Assembly: GCA_013399895.1 (NCBI GenBank)
Contig: VXBA01001642.1
Coordinates: 1,032,475-1,096,474 of the forward strand
Reading direction: 5' to 3'
Origin: Serilophus lunatus
Taxonomy: Eukaryota > Chordata > Aves > Passeriformes > Eurylaimidae
Length of the DNA: 64,000 bases
Within the stretch, counting starts at the first letter, position 1, and each line of letters opens with the position of its first letter. The translations under genes and the position numbers were made by a program. The notes beneath the pieces were generated by a model. That model made no database searches. It saw only the letters and a program-made list of their open reading frames with translations, and was not told where the DNA came from. Shown piece after piece: positions 53,001 through 62,000 of this stretch.

Positions 53001-56000
53001 AAGACATGAGTCTAATAAGATTCATCCTTTTGCTAGAATGGATCGCATCAAAGCCAGGCAGCAGAAGTACAAGAAGGGTAAAGAAAGGATGCTAAGCATG
53101 AACCAGGAGTCCTCAGAGGGGCCAGAGATTCAGAAGGTTTCTGAAGAAGATGACGAAGGTACCATTAGCTACTGTTGTACCGTAATTGCAGTTGAGTGTT
53201 AAGAATCTAATAGACCTATTAGTTGGACAAGTGATAAATTGTTTTCCAAAACTGTCAGCATATAACACAACGTTAGCTGAGTATCAGTGTCAGGCTTGAT
53301 TCAGACAAAAAAGTCTGATTATGTACTATAAGAAGGTTTAGAGAAAATGGTTTGCTTTGAGGTTACTTTTGGTTACCTTCAGGCAGTCGGCAAAGGGCTA
53401 AGTAGCAGCATATGTTTGTTTTGATCAAAGGCATTATCTGTTAACCACACTGTTACAAATAGGTAGCACCACATTTTTCCAGCAATGTTTTCTGAATGCT
53501 GTTGTGGATTTTTTTTCAGTCACTGAAATGTTTGTATACTTTTAAATGTTACTTTAAACATGAAGTGGATAAAATGATACCTATCTATTGCCCTATTTCA
53601 AGTACTGAGCTGGGATCAGAGCTTATTTGATTTAAAATTTTTGGAGCCTGAAATGTAAGGGGATTTGAGAGGAGAGAAAATATTTTCTTCTTCAAATTAC
53701 AATCAAGTCTGACTGTATGTTTTAAAACACAAAACTCAACTTTTTAGCTGTATTAGAGTGGAATGCTGTTTTAACTGCTACATAAACCAGACTATTTCTG
53801 TTGAGTGGTCATGCTTTTGAATTATCTTAATATTGAATGTATTCATTAGATCTGACATCTGATGTGCTCATGAAATTTTAGCTCTTTTGAGAGAAATTAA
53901 AAATTATTAATCAGTGTAAGAAACATGTTTCTCATTTTGTAAAATTAATATTTGGACATATTTCATTTTAGGAGAAGCAGACAAAGAGAAAGCCAAGGGC
54001 AAAAAAAAGCTGTGGTGGCGGCCTTGGGTTGATCATGCTTCCAGTAGGTTTTCTCAATCATCTTACAAATATGTGGATTTAACCCTTATATCCTTGACCA
54101 GAATGAAGGCATTCCCATGGCCTGTTTGTTTTATGCCTGATTTTGTGACTGTGACTTGATAGAAGGCTTGTTTTTCTTGACATATTGTTTTTACTTCCCA
54201 GTCTTCAAGGAATTGAACCATATTTTGAACTTCTGTTTGTTGCAAGCATAGCTAGCTCATGACACTTTGAGCATTCTTAGAAAAAAATCAAATCAGATAA
54301 ATATGTGCCAAAAAGCATCTTATTTGACCTCAAAACTCTCAACTCCTCCCTATGGCAGAGCAAAATATATGCAAAAATGTGAATATGAAAGTTGGCCAAT
54401 GCATTCTAAAATTAGTCCTGGTTTCTTTTTCATGTACACACATTATACATCATTTTTATGGTTCATCAGTCATTCTAGTGTCAACTGTAGAAATTTGAGT
54501 ACTACAATAAGGCAGAAATACTACTCCCGGGACTAGGCTGTGTAGAGCCCTGCATATCCCGATCACACTTTAATGTACTGTTGATGCCAGCTGTTTTGCT
54601 ATTTCCATTTTTTTTGTGCGTGTTTATCTGAAAGCAAAAATATATCCAGCCTTGTGCATAAGAAATAATTAGCGTGTGTCACTCATATCATAACTTGCAT
54701 TATGATACTTTGTCTGTAGTCGAAGCATATGATGGAGTTCTTCCCTACCTCACAAGAAGACTAAGTAGGCTGCAGTCTCAAATCAGGTGTCATTCAGTTG
54801 GATCTTTGTTCAATAAAATCAGGCATAAGCTATTTAATAACCTCTGGAGATTTAAAAATATGCTCAAATGTATAGCACTGATCAGAGTTAAATTATAGAA
54901 TCATAGAAGAGGCTGAGTTGGAAGGGACCCATCAGGATCCTCGAGTCCAGCTCCTGGCCCTGCACAGGACATCTTGAACTTACCATGCATCTGAGGGTGT
55001 TGTCCAAACACTTCTTGAACTCTGTCGGATTTGGTGCTGTGACCACTTCCTTGGGCAGCCTGTTCCAGTGCCCAACCACCCTCTGGGTGAAAAACTTTTT
55101 CCAGATATCCAACCTGAATGTCCCGTGGCTCAGCTTCATGCGATTAAAAATATTAATGTCTAAATTGTACCTGTTCATTAAGTTTATAGGAGTTACTCCA
55201 AGTCATAATTTCACACATCTACATACAGCTTTATTTACATATGTGTCTTTGTTTATAACTCCAGCAGATATAGATTTGCCAGCAGCATTTAACAGAACAT
55301 CATATGTTTGTTTCTATCAAGTCACAAGTAAACTGTGCCTCTATTTTTGTTTTTCTAAAGGGCACACTGCCACTTTAGAGAGACCTATCCCTTTTCAAAA
55401 TAAACTTCTTTTCCTGTAGTTTCATTAAGAACAATAATGACAAAACAGATCAAAACTATAACTTGCTTGTTTTTACTATAGAATTTCAAGCTATGGCGAT
55501 TTTGAAGGAATGGGATATGGTCTCTTTTTTATTCACCACTGGTTTTTTAGTGAGAAGAACTGCACAAAGAGAGACATTGTCTTTGGCTTTTAATTATTTC
55601 ACCCTCATTATTTAATGTTCTTAGGTGGCAACTTTCATTTTGTTATTTAAATATTGAGCATTCTTAAAATTATTTACTGCAATAATGCAAAACCTTGTGG
55701 GAAACATCACAGACCCTGATCCTACAGCCAATGATTGCCTACCACATGGCTTGCATCCACATTCACTGAAACATGGCACTGTCAGTAAGTGTTCACAGGC
55801 ATGCAGACTGGAAATAGACTGATATCCCCCACGCATTCTTTTTGAAACACTACTGTAACTGTAGCATTCTGCAGCACGTGGCTGTTCATATCGGGAAGTG
55901 GGGTTTTGGCTGTGGCTGTATACATGCGTATGTTGAAGACAGTCAAGCTTGAAGTTTTATGCCAATTCTAAGGTTTCATTTGGGGAGAGTTGTTATTTAT

Positions 56001-59000
56001 AATTCACTTGTTACAATTTTACTGTATGGAAAGACACCTCATTTTGTATATCAGAGCAATTAAAACAGTCATGAATTTGGATCTGAATAGAAGAGATGAA
56101 GGACATCATTGAGGGTCTCCTCATTGACACTCACCCACAATACCCCTTGTAGAGAGGTATAGTTCCTCCAGTGCTTGTGGATTGTTTATGGAGCCCCACA
56201 ATGGTCAGCAGGAATTAAGACCACATGCATTGAGGTTCTGGGATTCTCCTGGGGCACAAAGTTGTGCCTGATGTAGTGCAAAAGATGGTGCTCGCAGCTG
56301 GCCTGGGGAGTTCTTTCCTGCTGGACACAAGCAGACGATGAGATTATGTTTCTCCTGCATCGCTCTTCTTCTGTCTCGTCTATCTCATCCCACAAAAAAG
56401 GACGGTAAATCCCTTTTCTCAGGAGGAGGAAGTCACTTTTGGCAATAAGAGAGAGAGGTCTCCCAGGGCCATTCTGGCCATAAATTTCCTTACTAGTAAA
56501 ATTTGGTCTCTTCAGGAATCCCTGTAGGTGTACACCATTTTGATGTGTGCAAGAATGCATTATTGCTATTCAATCATACCTCCCTCTTCAGTTGTAAAAG
56601 AGATATAACTTCTACATTATAGTCTCCCCTCAGATACACTTTAAACAAGAAATTTTGGAGGAAGAACAATGTAGATACGTTTTCTGCCAGCTCAGGTGCT
56701 CAAAGTCTGACAGACTGCTGCTCTGAGCCTTTAAGGAACCGAAGGAGATGTTTTCCCTAGATGTCAGACCTTATCTAGCTGATCTTCTGTGTGGACAATT
56801 TCTGTTGCTGGCCACGAGATACCTTTTTATGAAAGACAACTGCAGAGACTACTGGCTCTTAAAACTGCTTTCATCTCTTCAATGCATTTTAAATGGGCAT
56901 TCTTGGAAGGCCTCGTATCAAATAATTTATTTGCTTCATCCAGGAAATTTCCAAACTTTCTTTTCACCTCAGTACAGCAATTTGAACTGCTTAAGTGGAC
57001 TTTCTGTCCCTCTGCAGGGCATTCATTGATGTTAAAAGTCATAACTAGGCACATGAGGCACGAAATTCCCTCTGTGAGGGAATTTTAGGTGCCAAAGTTA
57101 TGATCTAAAGAGTTCTGCCAAATTTCACAGTGTGCTCATTCTGGGGTTTCTGCAGTAGCTATGTTTGATCATCTGTGCAAAAAAGATCTGTGTAGAATTC
57201 AAGGTATGATTGAATTAAAGCAATTGCTACTTTCCCAGAGACCTGTAATGAGGGTTAAATATAATTTTGTATAAATATGGATTGCTCTATATATCCAGAT
57301 TGTGTGATGTTTCATCTATGTAACTGTTCCTTTAAATATTTCAGCTTAAATGTGGAAATTATTTACCAGTTTTCACTGCTGAATGTAATGCTGTGATTTT
57401 TATTTTTCTCTTGCTCATTACCTTGTTTTTTATTTCTTTTTTTTCCCCTTGTTCATTCCTGTAGGCCTGTTGCCATCTGAGAAATAAACATTGCTTCTGT
57501 TCAAGGATATAAGGCCTAGCTTAGTCACTGTGCATCTATACTGTATCAAGGTTTCAGAATCTTTCTGAATCCATGGGCAAAAAATTGAAACCCATTTGCA
57601 ATTCTGTTAATAGAATCCAAATGATTTGTTTTTAAAAAGCCAGAGTTTTCCATTGCCTCATCAAAGCTTAAATGTTTAAAGACCATATTTACTAATACCA
57701 CCCCTTTGCATAGTTTAAAGGATGTCTCAGTGTTTTAAAGAGAAGTTCTGTATTTTTTGTCCAGTGGTACTCTTCATGTAAGTTCATTTACTAACCTGCT
57801 GGGCTTCTTTTACTTCCCCTAATAACCATCAGTCCCAAATTAATTAAGACTTAATTGCCATTTTAAAAAAAAATGTAATCCCTATGACTTCATGTATTTC
57901 AGTCTTTTACTTTACATTTTCTTCTCAAGGTAATGTTTTCTTTAATTCCTGTATAGTTCTTATTCATGCCCAAAGTATTGCAGACTAACATCAAATAAAT
58001 GGCCTGAGACCTCTTCCTCTCTTGCTTCTTCTCTGTTTTCACCTCTCTTGGTTATGAATTTTTAAATGACTGGCTGTTCATAAGTCTTGGGGAAGTTGAG
58101 AATAGAACTTTTCAGAAAAATAAGAAAATATTTTGTTTCACTTAGTGGTCAGAAGTGGAAATTATTATTTGTTTGAGACGGATAGTGAAGAGGAAGAGGA
58201 AGAAGAGAAAAAAGAAGAGGAAGAACCTCGAAAAAAATCTGCATTTCAGGTATTTTATCATAAGTTTTAGTTCACATACGGAAAAAAATGTAGGTTTCTC
58301 ATAACACAGGCACATATGTTAAAGCTGCCAGTACCTCTACAGTAGTCCTGAAAAGTATTGGAAATTAAATTTCTTGCCAATTTGAAGTGCAAGTTTTAAG
58401 AACTGCCAAATTCCTAGAGAAACTATAATGGAGTCATATCTTCATTCAAATATTCCTGAAGATAACAAAGTATTTTTTAAAAAAGAAAAACTTAAGATTC
58501 TGAGCTTTATGTTTTTTTCTGCATTGAAATAAAGACAACTGAGGAAGCTGTCTTGCCTTTGGCTCTGCTGCACAAAGTTGCTAGTGTTTTTCTGCTTCTA
58601 AATAAATGTTAGCATTCCATGAAGAAATGATCCCAAAAAATCAGCAATTTTTCATAGAAAAGAACTGATACTTAATAAAAGAAAGTATTAGTGGGCCAGA
58701 AAAATATATCCTTGGGTTAGAAAGAGCTTAACATTTAAAATTACAAAAGATGACCACATCACTTTCTTGCCTTTCTTTTTCAGGACAGTGTTAATGTTGA
58801 TGTAAGAGGATAGTGTAATGTTAAAAAGATATCTGAAGTTTCTTATATGGGCTCCTTGATATAGATTGGTCAGTTAGACAATATTAGATACTGAATGCAG
58901 TGTGTTAAGTGAAGAATTTGGATAAAGAAGATAGTGAAATTCTCATGCATCTTCTCATGCATTTTCTCATGCATTTTCTCATGCATGGAAGAATTTTTGG

Positions 59001-62000
59001 AAATGGTACAGAGCTTTAGAAGCTTAAGCAAACAGGTAGCTTTTTGCAGAAGAGTATTCCCATCCAGATTCAAGCTCACATCCCTGCAGAACTGCTGCAT
59101 TACTGAAAGTTCAACTCAAGCAATTGCAAGAAACTGCCAATGTGCTCTTCTATTCCTAAAGCCAAAAGCTTTCAAATAAAGCTTATCAGACAACATTACT
59201 GAATTACAAGAAGACATTTTTGATTTAATTCCTTAATACAATGTGCCTTTGGTTTATATACTTACACTACATTATATTATCAGTTGATTACATTTGTTAA
59301 ACTGCCTGCATGGCAGTGAAAAAAATGTCCTGACCTTAATAAGGGCAAAACAAAATTGAATCAAAATAATGTGATATGTAAGTTTTATTTTCTACTATTT
59401 ACACTTTTTTTTAATATATTTCGCATTTAACTTAACTTGGACCATAAAAATGGCTCATGACTTTCTAGGTCATTTTTTTCTGGTTTTCATGCAAGTACAG
59501 AGGAAAGTTTGTGTTCTTGTTACTGAAGACTTTTTTTAAAAAATGGGTGATAACATTTTAGTCACATGTGCTGAATTTTTAAAGAGTTCTAAACTTGAGG
59601 TCAGAAGCTAACAAGATTCTTTCATTTAATCTGTAGTTTGAGTTATTTGTTCATCTCAATCCTAAAACCATTAATTAGAGTATGGAGAATCTGTTCGTTT
59701 TTTCAAAATTATGTTCAGAGGTTTAAGGTGATCTGTTTTGCAGTATGTGCAACATGAAGATGTTGGGTGGCTTTATATAGGCAGAGACTTGCATAGAAAA
59801 AAAATTGATATTGTTCATCATTTGGTCATCATACCTTATTCGCCTTCCATCATCATGCACATGGTCTTAATAAAAATACTAGCGAAGTGAACGTTGCTGT
59901 AGATTCTGTTTAAGAATTATTTTTATTTTCTGATTTTCCTTTTAGTGTAAATTGTGTGCAATAGTTCTTTCAAGGGGAGATTTTATTTATTAGAGAATCC
60001 AGGCAATTAAGAATTGTCTTGTTGAAATTTTAATGTGAACATCACAAATTATTTTTTCATGTCAAAACTTTATGAATGTAAATTTGTTCTTAATAATCCA
60101 GATACAGTAATTCAATAGTTCCTTTTTATTAATATTTTCTTCTTTTCTACTAATTGCTCTTGCTTTGTCCTTCTTTATAGAGAGCTATTGGAAAATTTGC
60201 TTCAGCCATTTTAGCCTTGCCAAAGTCTATTATTAAACTACCCAAAACTATTCTTCAGTATTTAATCAAAGCAGCAAAGGTACTTGACATTTTGCGAATG
60301 CTCAGTATGTGACCCATTTCCTAGTTCCTGATGTAATGTATGTATATCTCTGTCCTCATCTGCATTTTTCCTCTTATATGAATGATTAAAAAAAAATAGT
60401 AACATTTAAAGCTTCATTGCTAGTAAATGGAGTGCATTTCATAATTTTGGAGTGATCAAGCCAAAAGCAAAGTGGTCTATCTATTTTTAAGTGTAACCTC
60501 AGAGAGAAAATGCAGATCCAAATTCTCATTTTCTTCTGATACTCATATACAAGATGATCGCATCAAGTTGCATGTATTTTATGGGCACCGTGGTACTTAT
60601 CTCAGAAAGCTGGTAAAAGGTTTGTAAAACATTCATTCTGCTCCAAATCCCATTTTAGCACCTACTTTTCTGGCCTTTATCACAAAATGTATTTGTGCCA
60701 CTTCTCTCTTGTCCTTCTTGAATACATTTAGCATTTCCTACATTTGAGCAGTGTATTTTACACTCCATATGTGTAACATATTTGTAAAGAGTCAGCGTTA
60801 GAGATTGAGCATACTAGCTCCAAAGCCTAAAAGCTACTGAATTGAAAGTTTGTCCAATATGTGTGTATGAACCCAGTCTGTTCTTAAAATATCAACTGCT
60901 TAGCATAAAGAGTCACATTAAATTTATAAATCAAATGCTTTTTCTTAATTCTAATTTTTATCCCCTTCCAAGTCTGCCTTTTACCTCTAATTTCTTTATG
61001 CACACTAGAACTGTAGCTAGTGTACACTTTCACAGTCAATTCTACAATAACAGATATTGACTGTCTCTGATTTTCACTAAGTAATATGGTAACAGTTCAC
61101 TTAAGTATCACCATTCCCTCGGATCGCTTTCATTAGAAACACCTATTACGAAGCAAAGGGAAACCAGGGCCTCTGGTCCCACACATTTTCTCCTGTGGTG
61201 CTTGTTTTGATCAATTCAGAAAAAGTAAACGTACAGACTCTGAGAGATTTAGAACAGGATGTTCTTATCAACAGTACCAAAACAATTTCCTCTCCATTCC
61301 TCTGCATCCACAGAACAGAACAAAATATTTTTCCCTTTTAAATTAATTTAATGTCATTTTGACCATTTTTAAAAATGGCTCTAATGTTCCAAGACAATTT
61401 TCATAAGAAAATTTTAAAAATATAAATGAGCCAAATAGAAATTTTACTATTCTGTCCTATGAGGGGCAGTTCCAGCTTCACTGAGATACATGTGTCTTAT
61501 CAATGTCTGCATGCTTGTCTTGTGAATTAATAGAGCTGTTTTGTGGCTGTCCTTTTTCAGCCTCGTGTCTGCATCTGTGTGCTTCCCCGCCCTGTCTCTG
61601 TTATCAGCCTGTGTTGCTTAGAAATACAATGCAGTGCCAGTTGAAGATGATTACCATTTTCCAATAAAAACCATAAAATAGGCACACATCTTTTGTCCTA
61701 AAGGGTTGTGGAGAAGATAAAGTTACTTTAGTTTCTGTTATTCACATACATTATGTAATATAGGGATAAAAGTTACAAGTTTTGCTCATTTTTTTCCCTC
61801 TAGCCTTCCTTCACTAAATATATATGCAGAGCTATTACAAAAGTTACTTTTAAATAACTTTTTTTTACTTTGAGGGGTTTTTTCCCCCACTGCTATAGCG
61901 TTTATAAATATTTTGGGCCTATTCCATGCTTCATGCAGTCATACAGGTCAATAGACTGTTGATCTGAGTGAGTGCTGTGAGCAGGATTTGGTCCCATAAC

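Larger units (their letters stand above)
51110..53036 (+). other. PIEZO2 intron 23 (1.9 kb)
   Basis: About half is an antisense CR1 (51640-52620). A 33-nt local duplication lies at 51174-51248. The intron interrupts the beam-coding region. Confidence 0.9.
54044..58145 (+). other. PIEZO2 intron 25 (4.1 kb)
   Basis: Contains a candidate frame-neutral exon at 54720-54764, an antisense CR1 (54893-55160), and a stretch (56186-57088) with several longer open frames on both strands but no recognisable similarity. Confidence 0.88.
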
